This document shows positions 1 to 5,870 of a DNA stretch of 5,870 nucleotides, piece by piece. Under the pieces are notes generated by a model. That model was given only the letters and a program-made list of their open reading frames with translations. It was not told where the DNA came from and searched no databases. The position numbers and the translations under genes were made by a program. Position 1 is the first letter of the stretch. The number at the start of each line of letters is the position of its first letter. Source of the DNA: Bacillota bacterium (GTDB lineage: Bacteria; Bacillota; Clostridia; Oscillospirales; Ruminococcaceae); NCBI GenBank assembly GCA_023395695.1, contig JAEWYJ010000089.1, positions 1 through 5,870 on the forward strand, read 5' to 3'.

Positions 1-255
1 CTGCTGCGCAGCGTGGCCGACACCATGGCCGTCTCAGGTGGCTTTCTTACTGTGACGCAGATTGGCGCTCTGGCCGGAGCCGCCTCTAAAACCAGTAAAT
101 TTGCCATGGTGATGGCACTGGGGGCCATCGGGCTTAAAACTGATTTTAAAAAACTGGCAAAAAGCGGCTTCACCCCCATGCTGCACGGATTTATTATTTC
201 GGCGCTGGTCGTTATTGTCTCATTTTTGGTACAGCTGCTGCTGGGGCAGATATAA
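1..255 (+). CDS. yeiH: YeiH-family putative sulfate exporter, 3' end only
   Basis: This is the last 84 codons of a gene that begins to the left of the window; the reading frame is open from base 1 and stops at TAA 253-255. The segment KFAMVMALGAIGLKTDF (residues 33-49 of the visible part), followed by a short polar loop (KKLAKSG) and the membrane segment GFIISALVVIVSFLVQLLL, matches the C-terminal end of the YeiH/UPF0324 family. These are inner-membrane proteins of about 330-350 residues, annotated as putative sulfate exporters. The true transport substrate is poorly established for most members. Two membrane helices are visible, roughly residues 34-45 onward and 61-81. The GTG at position 13 is internal, not a start. 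The gene converges on the glycan genes, has its own terminator just downstream, and is probably unrelated to them. Family confidence is good; function is inferred from the family only. Confidence 0.78.
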   Translation: MLRSVADTMAVSGGFLTVTQIGALAGAASKTSKFAMVMALGAIGLKTDFKKLAKSGFTPMLHGFIISALVVIVSFLVQLLLGQI

Positions 256-267
256 AACAATCTATGG

Positions 268-313
268 AATCCGGGGCCGGTATGGAAAGTTTCCGTACCG
301 GCCCCGGATTTTT
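268..313 (+). terminator. Rho-independent terminator of the yeiH-like gene
   Basis: Bases 268-282 pair perfectly with 296-310 (15 bp, including the GC-rich core CCGGGGCCGG). The stem continues through one G-T wobble (283/295) and four more pairs (284-287 with 291-294), closing a three-base loop. Five T residues follow at 309-313. The hairpin starts 12 bases after the yeiH-like stop codon. On the minus strand the stem is not followed by a clean T-run, so it is probably one-directional. Confidence 0.92.
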
Positions 314-666
314 AAAGCGGATTATACCCGAAAGCGCCATTATAGTCGGACAACACGAAAGGCGGCTCTGGATTGGCACGCTTATTTTTGTGTCGCTAAG
401 CACTGGACACAGTCGGGCCGGCACAAAGGCAAGGAGGATATGCCGTTAACAATAGAGCTGTCAACTATACGGACGGATGCAGGAATGGCATGTCCCAAGT
501 CGTAGAACACAAGCTGACCGACGCCCTCCAGCTGCAAAGACGCCGTATTAAAAAGTCTGGTATAATCGACTGATTTTAAAGGCAGTCCAGCGTTGGCGTA
601 TATATTTTTGAATTGCAGGATGAAAAATGGGACAGTGTTCAAGTTGGCCGGCTATATGATATTGGT
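314..666. other. Intergenic stretch with no convincing gene
   Basis: This stretch lies between two converging genes. The longest frame is on the minus strand, from a TTG at 640-642 to a TAA ending at 382 (86 codons). It has no ribosome site and I do not recognise its product. It is in frame with the flippase gene, behind that gene's TGA and a second in-frame TAG at 652-654. On the plus strand, AAGGAGG (431-437) precedes an ATG at 440 by only two bases and leads into a 21-codon frame ending at 505, which is too short and badly spaced to call. A weak, bulged minus-strand hairpin (CTGG/CCAG outer pairs at 557-560 and 587-590, followed on the minus strand by a T-run complementary to 550-554) is the only candidate terminator for the flippase operon. 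A TGGTATAAT extended -10-like site is at 558-566 on the plus strand. Confidence 0.5.
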
Positions 667-2196
667 TCAGATGCCTTTGGCGCCCTTTTGCCGCAGCAAA
701 AGCTGCACCAGCAAGACAGTATTAGGCTCCCGCAGCAACAGCAGCGTCAGAAAATAGCCGCTCAGGCCCAAGCCCCCCAGCAAAATACACATTAAAAGAG
801 CCGAGTTGACCGATACTATGCCCGATACGGCCCTGCAGCACGCACAAGCGAGTCCGGCGGCAGCCACCGCTTTAGCGTTATGCAGCACCCGCCGCCCCTG
901 CAACACCGAGGAAGACATGGCGGCGCCTAAAAAATAGGAAGCCGTACTGGCCAATGCAATCCCCCCCACCCCTAATAGCCCCGACAATATCCAACTGAGC
1001 GATACATTCAGGGCAATGGACCACAGCCCTATTTTCAGCGGCAGGCGGGTGTTTCCGACCGCATACAGCCCGCGCAGGAAAACCGTTTGCAGCGAGAGGC
1101 CAATCAGCCCCGCCGCATAGCCCGAAAATGCCTGGGCCGTCGCTGTAAGTGCATCGGCGTTAAAGCTGCCGCGCGCATACACCAGCCGAACCAGATATGG
1201 TGATGCCGCCGCCGCTATAATGCTGACCGGAAGCAGCAGCAAAACAAGCAGCTCCGCCGCGCGGCAAAGCGATTGCAGCAGACCCTCGCGGTCGCTGTGG
1301 GCCGATTTTTCCGAAAAATGCGAAAAGGTCACCGCGCCCACGTTGCTGACCAACAGAGCCGCCGCAAAGCCCTGCAGCACCTGCGCATAGCTTAGGGCCG
1401 AAACGGCCCCCACCTGTAGGCGCGAAGCGATGGCCTTGTCCACAATGTGAGAAAATTCCGAGGCGGCATAGCTGAGCACGAGCGGAAGCGCCGCAGTTAT
1501 CAGCTGCCTGTGCGCGGCCATATCCCACTTTGGCCCACCGAGTAGCGTACCGAAAAGGCTTTTTCTTGCCGCCCAGCACAGGTATGCCGTCTCAAGCAGC
1601 AGGGCAGCCAGCATGCCCGCCACCAGCGCCCCTGCCCCCAATCTGCCGGCGAGCAGCCACACCGCCGCCATAACAGCCGCGCTGCGAACCAGCCCGCGCC
1701 CCTGGGACGGCAAAAAGTGCTTTTGGGCCTGCAGCAGTGCAGTTAAAAGCGCCGCCGCACAGTAAAAAACAATAAGAGGCGACAAAAGCCGCAACAGGCG
1801 GGTCAGCTGCAGCGTAAGCGCCTGTGAAAAACCAAAGCCCAGCAACCGGGCGGCGGCCCGCGCGCAGCAAGCAAAAAGCGCTGCCGCCACCGCCGAGATG
1901 AGACTAAAGGCCAGCAACACCCTGACTGCAAAGGCGTTGGCATAAGCGCGCCCCTGCCGTGCCGCATAACGGTCATAGGCAGTTAAAAACACAATAGCCA
2001 GCGGCGAAAAAAAGATAGCCGAAAGATCGGCAAAAAAGTCGGATGCCACAAAAAACACGTCGGTGGCGCCGCCCGCACCAAAATAGGCGGCAATAACCGC
2101 CTGCTTTAAAAACCCCACCGCTTTAACCAGCAGCGTAAAGGCGGACAGAACAAGTACCTGCCCGCCCGTCGTATTAAACGCCGCTTTTTTTTGCAT
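667..2196 (-). CDS. MurJ/MviN-family lipid-linked glycan flippase (divergent)
   Basis: This is a 509-residue, very hydrophobic protein of the MOP flippase superfamily, about the usual length of MurJ (roughly 500-530). It would sit in the cytoplasmic membrane with about 12-14 helices and move a lipid-linked sugar to the outer face. Family signatures include FGAGGATDVFFVA (residues 39-51), ARGSFNADAL (341-350), and the segment from LRGLYAVGNTRLPLKI into LNVSLSWILSGLLGVGGIAL (374-414). It differs from true MurJ at key sites. By alignment from memory to E. coli MurJ, R18 and R24 become K25 and K31, R52 becomes S59, E57 becomes S64 and R270 becomes V273; only D39 (D46 here) is kept. ATG 2194-2196 is supported by AAGGAAGG (2206-2213) with a nine-base spacer, lying inside the end of the upstream gene, whose stop is two bases away. 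I infer a dedicated exporter for this locus's glycan (Wzx-like role) rather than the housekeeping lipid II flippase. Family is certain; the substrate is inferred. Confidence 0.85.
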   Translation of the reverse strand: MQKKAAFNTTGGQVLVLSAFTLLVKAVGFLKQAVIAAYFGAGGATDVFFVASDFFADLSAIFFSPLAIVFLTAYDRYAARQGRAYANAFAVRVLLAFSLISAVAAALFACCARAAARLLGFGFSQALTLQLTRLLRLLSPLIVFYCAAALLTALLQAQKHFLPSQGRGLVRSAAVMAAVWLLAGRLGAGALVAGMLAALLLETAYLCWAARKSLFGTLLGGPKWDMAAHRQLITAALPLVLSYAASEFSHIVDKAIASRLQVGAVSALSYAQVLQGFAAALLVSNVGAVTFSHFSEKSAHSDREGLLQSLCRAAELLVLLLLPVSIIAAAASPYLVRLVYARGSFNADALTATAQAFSGYAAGLIGLSLQTVFLRGLYAVGNTRLPLKIGLWSIALNVSLSWILSGLLGVGGIALASTASYFLGAAMSSSVLQGRRVLHNAKAVAAAGLACACCRAVSGIVSVNSALLMCILLGGLGLSGYFLTLLLLREPNTVLLVQLLLRQKGAKGI

Positions 2197-2198
2197 CT

Positions 2199-3281
2199 TT
2201 ACAAGCCTTCCTTGTTTTTTGAAAATGTGCCCGCCATATCGTCGGATGAAAAATCCGCCATCGGCAGACGAACCACTTTACCTTCCTTTTGACTTTTATA
2301 GATGGCCAGCACCAGCTCCAATGCAGTCCTGCCCTCTTTTGCATCAATAAGCGGCGCCCTGTTTTGCCGGATAGCACTGAGCATATCGTCGTAAAGCCGC
2401 GTATGCCCGTTGCCGTAAACCGTTTGGATGCGCTCACTTATTTCGGGTGCGGGCATGCCGTCGGCAAACCGCCAATGCTCAATGCGTCCGGCAGATTGTC
2501 CGCCAAGCTTAACCGTTCCCCGCTCGCCAAAGATGCAAAGCGTCTCTTCCAGATTCTCAGGAAAGATGTTTGTGCTGCCTTCAACCGTGGCCACCGCGCC
2601 GTTCTCAAAGGTCAGCACCCCCAGCCCGACATCCTCCGATTCGATAAAGGGGTGAAAGCGGTTGCGGCAAACGCCGTAAACACGGCTGACATTGCCGCCC
2701 ATAAACCAGCGCAGCAGGTCTATGCCGTGGATGCACTGGTTCATCAGCGCACCGCCGTCGCTGCTCCAGCGCCCGCGCCACGCGGCCTGCCGGTAATAGC
2801 TTACGCCCCGGTTCCAGCGAATAGTCACCGCCGCATGCGAAATTTTGCCGAAACGCTTCTCGCAAACCGCCCGGTACAGCGCCTGAGAAGCGTTGTTAAA
2901 ACGATTCTGATGGCAAACCGCAATCCGCACGCCTGCCGTTCCGGCCGCGTTGATAATGCGATCTGCGTCGCCAAGAGACATCGCCATCGGTTTTTCAAGG
3001 ATAATATGCATCCCCGCCGCAATGCAGTCGAGCGCAATTTTTGCATGGGCGCCCGAATCGGTGGCAATGGCGACAAGCTGCGGGGACATCTCCGCCAGCA
3101 TGCGCCGGTAGTCGGTATACTGTGTGGGACGTCGCATAATACCCTGACCGCTTTCAGCCAGCAGCCGCTGCATAGCCTCCGGCAAAAGGTCGCACACCGC
3201 CACAACGTCCAAGCCGCACGCAACGGCGGCCGCCAGATGATTTCTGGCGATTCTGCCGCACCCGATAATGGCATATTTCAT
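2199..3281 (-). CDS. wbpB: Gfo/Idh/MocA oxidoreductase, WbpB/WlbA-type UDP-GlcNAc-uronate 3-dehydrogenase
   Basis: This is a 360-residue cytoplasmic NAD-dependent dehydrogenase. The N-terminal Rossmann fold opens with the nucleotide-binding loop GCGRIA (residues 7-12). The catalytic EKP motif is at 96-98, and CHQNRFN (123-129) marks the domain junction. The C-terminal sugar-binding domain holds WRGRWSSDGGALMNQCIHGID (168-188), with the GGxxxNxxxH pattern giving N181, H185 and D188. This block, together with the FSSDDM tail (344-349), is characteristic of WbpB/WlbA enzymes. Those oxidise C3 of UDP-N-acetyl-glucosaminuronic acid before transamination to a 2,3-diamino sugar acid. The product of the gene just upstream is the expected substrate, which supports the assignment. 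ATG 3279-3281 follows TGAGGA, in which the upstream gene's stop codon overlaps the ribosome site; the gap is nine bases, implying translational coupling. A different sugar oxidoreductase of the same broad family is the alternative; the superfamily itself is certain. Confidence 0.85.
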   Translation of the reverse strand: MKYAIIGCGRIARNHLAAAVACGLDVVAVCDLLPEAMQRLLAESGQGIMRRPTQYTDYRRMLAEMSPQLVAIATDSGAHAKIALDCIAAGMHIILEKPMAMSLGDADRIINAAGTAGVRIAVCHQNRFNNASQALYRAVCEKRFGKISHAAVTIRWNRGVSYYRQAAWRGRWSSDGGALMNQCIHGIDLLRWFMGGNVSRVYGVCRNRFHPFIESEDVGLGVLTFENGAVATVEGSTNIFPENLEETLCIFGERGTVKLGGQSAGRIEHWRFADGMPAPEISERIQTVYGNGHTRLYDDMLSAIRQNRAPLIDAKEGRTALELVLAIYKSQKEGKVVRLPMADFSSDDMAGTFSKNKEGL

Positions 3282-3290
3282 AGTTTTTCC

Positions 3291-4604
3291 TCACAGCAGC
3301 GTAATATTCCCACCTGCCGCAGCCTCCTTCACCGCGTTCTTGACGTCGAACACCATCGGTGCGCAGCGCGCCACCCGGGCGTAGTCCACCGCCGTGTGCG
3401 CTGTTGCTATAATGACAAGGTCGCTTTGGCGCAACAGCTCTTCGGTAATCGACGGCTCGCTGTACCACCGCTGACCGGCACAGCGGCAGTGCGGCACATG
3501 CGGGTCATAATAAGAAAGCACCGCGCCCTCCCGCGCCAGCAACGCCAGCAGGCGCAGAGCCGGGCTCTCACGGCAATCGCCCACATCCTGCTTGAAGGCA
3601 ACGCCCAGCATTAAAACCCTGGCCCCGTTAATGGCTTTATGAACGCTGCCCAGCATGGCCGCGATACGGCCGACGCAATAGTCGGGCATGCGGTCGTTCA
3701 CGGCGGTGGCACAGTCGATCAGCATGGTGTGAAAGCCGTATTCCCGCGCCTTCCACGACAGGTAACAAGGGTCCACCGGAATGCAGTGTCCGCCCGGCCC
3801 CAGCCCCGGATAAAACGCCTGAAAGCCATAAGGCTTGGTGTTAGCCGCTTCTATCACGTCCCAAACGTTGATTTTCATTTCATGGCAGAGCATAGCCAGT
3901 TCGTTTATCAGCGCAATGTTGACGCTGCGGTAGGTGTTTTCCAGTAGCTTTTCCATCTCGGCCACCGCCGGAGACGGCGCAATGTGCACAGGCTGCCTGA
4001 GCACCGCCCCATAGGCTGCCGCAATTACCTCGGCAGCGTCCTGACCGATGCCGCTGACCACCTTGGGCGTATTTTGCAGCGAATAGCGCAGATTACCCAC
4101 GTCAACCCGCTCGGGCGAAAAGCCCAGATAAAAATCTTCGCCGCATAGAAGGCCGGAGCCCTCCTCCAGCGCGGGGCACAGCAGCTCCTCGGTCGTACCG
4201 GGGTAGGTGGTCGACTCCAACACCACGACCATGCCCCGGTGCAGCTGCCGCGCCAGCGCGTCGGCACAGCTGCGCAGAAAGCTTAAGTCGGGCTGCCGGA
4301 AACGGTCGAGCGGTGTCGGCACACAGACGGCGATAAAATCCACCTCGCTCAGGGCGGAAAAATCGTCGGTGGCGCTGAGCTTACCGCTTTTGACCAGCGG
4401 GCCCAACGTCTCGCATACCACCTCCCCGATATAGTTTTCGCCCCTGTTGACAGCGTCAACCTTAGGACGCTGAATGTCAAAGCCGATGGTGCGAAAGCCC
4501 GCCCGCGCCTTTTCCACCGCCAGCGGCAGACCTACGTAGCCCAGTCCGACCACACCCATCACAAGGGTGCGATCCGCAATTTTTTGCAGCAGTTGTTGCT
4601 TCAT
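3291..4604 (-). CDS. wbpA: UDP-N-acetyl-D-glucosamine 6-dehydrogenase (WbpA type)
   Basis: This enzyme oxidises the C6 hydroxyl of UDP-GlcNAc in two NAD-dependent steps to the uronic acid. Residue numbers here count from the ATG at 4613. The N-terminal NAD domain begins with GLGYVGLP (23-30) and continues with CVPTPLD (97-103) and ESTTYPGTTEE (133-143). The central domain has EKLLENTYRSVNIALINEL (221-239) and the catalytic cysteine, C277, in GPGGHCIPVDP. The C-terminal UDP-binding domain has GVAFKQDVGDCRESPAL (337-353). It appears complete (437-440 residues). The WbpA group is favoured by VEKARAGF and YLSWKAREYG; related uronate-forming dehydrogenases such as WecC are less similar in these stretches. 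The start at 4602-4604 is chosen because AGAAGG (4614-4619) is nine bases from it, whereas it directly abuts the alternative ATG at 4611-4613, which would add MGH. It is first in a three-gene unit with the 3-dehydrogenase and flippase. Confidence 0.92.
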   Translation of the reverse strand: MKQQLLQKIADRTLVMGVVGLGYVGLPLAVEKARAGFRTIGFDIQRPKVDAVNRGENYIGEVVCETLGPLVKSGKLSATDDFSALSEVDFIAVCVPTPLDRFRQPDLSFLRSCADALARQLHRGMVVVLESTTYPGTTEELLCPALEEGSGLLCGEDFYLGFSPERVDVGNLRYSLQNTPKVVSGIGQDAAEVIAAAYGAVLRQPVHIAPSPAVAEMEKLLENTYRSVNIALINELAMLCHEMKINVWDVIEAANTKPYGFQAFYPGLGPGGHCIPVDPCYLSWKAREYGFHTMLIDCATAVNDRMPDYCVGRIAAMLGSVHKAINGARVLMLGVAFKQDVGDCRESPALRLLALLAREGAVLSYYDPHVPHCRCAGQRWYSEPSITEELLRQSDLVIIATAHTAVDYARVARCAPMVFDVKNAVKEAAAGGNITLL

Positions 4605-4613
4605 ATGACCCAT

Positions 4614-4619
4614 CCTTCT
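4614..4619 (-). promoter_or_regulatory. Ribosome binding site deciding the wbpA start
   Basis: AGAAGG on the minus strand lies nine bases before ATG 4602-4604 and immediately against ATG 4611-4613. The spacing favours the inner ATG. Confidence 0.6.
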
Positions 4620-4717
4620 GGCGTTGGCCTGTTCATTCTCCGTATTTCTATTCTATGAGGCTACAGGACGGGCTGATGCTAAAATCTGCCGGCAAACCGC
4701 CTACCTTTACCGGCAAG
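4620..4717 (-). promoter_or_regulatory. Probable promoter/leader region of the wbpA-wbpB-flippase unit
   Basis: A strong terminator sits immediately upstream and no gene occupies this stretch, so transcription of the three-gene unit must either start here or read through. The best -10-like sequence is TAGAAT (minus strand, 4650-4655), one base from consensus. No good -35 lies 16-18 bases upstream of it; TTAGCA at 4677-4682 is 21 bases away, which is too far. A near-perfect nine-base direct repeat, T(G/A)CCGGCAA, occurs at 4687-4695 and 4708-4716 (plus strand) with a 21-base period and could be an operator. The location is inferred mainly from context. Confidence 0.3.
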
Positions 4718-4718
4718 C

Positions 4719-4744
4719 AAAAAAGGGCGGCTAATAGCCGCCCC
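4719..4744 (-). terminator. Rho-independent terminator after the 4,6-dehydratase gene
   Basis: Read on the minus strand, AGCCGCCC and its partner GGGCGGCT form an eight-base GC-rich stem (4725-4732 with 4736-4743) around a three-base loop. Six T residues follow (complement of 4719-4724). It lies about 140 bases beyond the dehydratase stop codon and separates that gene from the wbpA unit. It could be a full stop or a regulated attenuator, since the genes on both sides belong to the same kind of pathway. Confidence 0.88.
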
Positions 4745-4883
4745 ATTTAATCACTTACCCCTGGCAGGCGTATTTTTGTGCCGCCGCTTGAGCCTGTTTG
4801 CCGGGCGTCAGCCTGCCTGTGTCCCGTGTGCAACGCACAAAGGCGCCCTTGCTAATTCTGTATCCTTTTCTGAACGCTTGGGT

Positions 4884-5870
4884 CTAAACGCTGACGGCAT
4901 TGGTTTGATAATCGGGTACAACCTGCTGCAGCGCCTGCTTCATACAGTCATCTGTTCCGGTTTCCAGCGCAGTCTCAAGCAATTTTAAATCCTCCTGCAG
5001 CTTCCCGGGTGAAAGGGCCGGCTGACACTCGACAAAAATTTTACTGTGCGGCGTTTGCAACAGCCTGTTCTGAGCAATCAGCAGCGATTCGTACAGCTTC
5101 TCTCCGGGACGCAGGCCTTCTTCAATAATTGCAATATCGGTGTAGGGTTGTTTTCCCATCAGCGTGATAAGCGTCTCGGCCAGCTTCAGAATGTTGACGG
5201 GACTGCCCATATCCAGCACAAATATCTGCGACTGCTTTGCCATAACAGCGGCGTGCAGCACGAGCTGCGCCGCCTCGGTCACCGTCATAAAATAGCGGAC
5301 TGCGCGCTTGTCGGTCAGCGTCAGCGGGCCGCCGCGGGCAATCTGACGCTGAAACAGCGGCAATACCGAGCCGCTGGTGCCAAGCACATTGCCAAAGCGC
5401 ACGGCGGTAAATACCGTATCGCTGCCCTGCATCGCCTGTAGCATCAGCTCGCAAAAGCGTTTGGTCGCCCCCATAACGCTGGCTGGCGCCACCGCCTTAT
5501 CGGTCGAAATGAGAATAAAGCGTTCGGCGCCACAGCGTTCTGCCGCGCACATTACGTTATAGGTGCCAAACACATTATTTTTAATGGCTTCCGAGGGGTT
5601 TGTCTCCATCAGCGGTACATGCTTGTGCGCCGCCGCATGCAACACAATATGCGGCCGGTAGCGCTCAAACACACCCCAAGCTTTTTGGCATCCCGGATCG
5701 ACGCAATTTCAATGTCGCAGGTTAATAGCTCCTTATAAGCGCACCGCAGCTCCTGCCACAGCTCGTAGGCATTGTTTTCGTAAATGTCCAGAATAACAAG
5801 CCGTCCAATACCTAACCGCGCGACCTGACGGCACAGCTCGGAGCCGATAGACCCACCGCCGCCGGTAATA
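4884..5870 (-). pseudogene. FlaA1/WbpM/CapD-type nucleotide-sugar 4,6-dehydratase, 5' partial and frameshifted
   Basis: This is the catalytic SDR half of a polysaccharide-biosynthesis dehydratase that removes water from UDP-GlcNAc to give a 4-keto-6-deoxy sugar. The upstream piece (5869 down to about 5678) encodes the NAD loop TGGGGSIGS and DIYENNAYELWQEL, ending RDAKKL. The downstream piece (GTG at 5670-5672 to TAG 4884-4886, 262 codons) continues with FERYRPHIVLHAAAHKHVP, then STDKAV and VMGATKR, where methionine replaces the usual SDR tyrosine as in WbpM/PglF. It goes on with RFGNVLGTSGSVLPLF and GLRPGEKLYESLL. The two pieces join without loss of family sequence if one base is restored near 5674-5686, so this is one gene with a frameshift. 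In the original frame, translation stops at TGA 5609-5611. Members of the long form carry an N-terminal membrane and nucleotide-binding region, which would lie beyond the window. A sequencing error, a real null mutation or recoding are all possible. Family identity is firm; whether the product is functional is not. Confidence 0.85.
5672..5690 (-). other. Frameshift site in the 4,6-dehydratase gene
   Basis: On the minus strand the gene reads GCC AAA AAG CTT GGG GTG in the upstream frame, while the conserved continuation (V-F-E-R-Y-R-P) is in the -1 frame, starting at GTG 5670-5672. One base is missing. The neighbouring A5 run (5682-5686) and G4 run (5674-5677) are both plausible places for a lost base, giving ...DAKKAWGVFE or ...DAKKLGGVFE. 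The segment CAAAAAG resembles the A-AAA-AAG slippery heptamer, except that its first base is C, which weakens the case for programmed -1 slippage. Confidence 0.85.

Noticed and set aside
321..344. Two perfect TATAAT hexamers on the minus strand (321-326 and 339-344)
   Set aside because: Neither has a -35 element at a usable distance or a TGn extension, and they would only transcribe antisense into the end of the yeiH-like gene.
440..505. Short plus-strand frame (21 codons) behind AAGGAGG
   Set aside because: The ribosome-site spacing is only two bases, there is no recognisable product, and no promoter with a -35 precedes it.
2289..3614. A long (441-codon) plus-strand open frame
   Set aside because: It lies entirely antisense to the well-supported 3-dehydrogenase and the end of the 6-dehydrogenase. 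Its translation is rich in Arg, His, Ala and Pro with no domain, as expected for a shadow in GC-rich genes.
4700..4716. Possible ops/JUMPstart antitermination element upstream of wbpA
   Set aside because: The minus strand has GGTAGGCGG here but not the ops core GGCGGTAG, so the resemblance is only in base composition.
4745..4883. Small hairpins in the dehydratase 3' region, such as TGTGC/GCACA at 4827-4839
   Set aside because: The stems are about five bases long with no T-run or known RNA motif; too weak to call an RNA element.
1..5870. tRNA, rRNA, CRISPR arrays, insertion sequences, attachment sites
   Set aside because: I found no cloverleaf, repeat-spacer pattern, transposase reading frame or terminal inverted repeats beyond the two terminator hairpins.

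Overview
This window looks like part of a surface-glycan biosynthesis locus in a bacterium, most likely a moderately GC-rich member of the Clostridia. That assignment is an inference. It rests on AGGA/AAGGA-type ribosome sites, tightly packed polysaccharide genes, and a YeiH-type exporter close to Firmicute versions; no marker gene fixes the taxon.

Layout: at the left edge is the 3' end of a plus-strand YeiH-family membrane exporter, closed by a very good rho-independent terminator (268-313). A 353-base stretch without a convincing gene follows. Everything to its right is on the minus strand and is read from right to left. First comes a FlaA1/WbpM/CapD-type nucleotide-sugar 4,6-dehydratase (4884-5870), cut by the window edge and broken by a one-base frameshift. 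It is followed by a rho-independent terminator (4719-4744). A second unit comes after it: a WbpA-type UDP-GlcNAc 6-dehydrogenase (3291-4604), a WbpB/WlbA-type Gfo/Idh/MocA 3-dehydrogenase (2199-3281), and a MurJ/MviN-family flippase (667-2196). These three are 9 and 2 bases apart and are almost certainly co-transcribed.

How they fit: the dehydratase would act on UDP-GlcNAc to start 6-deoxy-amino sugars. The WbpA-WbpB pair would oxidise UDP-GlcNAc at C6 and then C3, giving a 3-keto uronic acid, the entry to 2,3-diamino-uronic acids as in Pseudomonas O-antigen and Bordetella LPS. The flippase would move a lipid-linked glycan across the membrane. The aminotransferase, acetyltransferase, epimerase and glycosyltransferases needed to complete the route are not in the window.

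I see no new type of system here. The points most worth a second look are the frameshift in the dehydratase, and the flippase, which belongs to the MurJ family but lacks several residues considered essential in MurJ, suggesting a dedicated glycan flippase.
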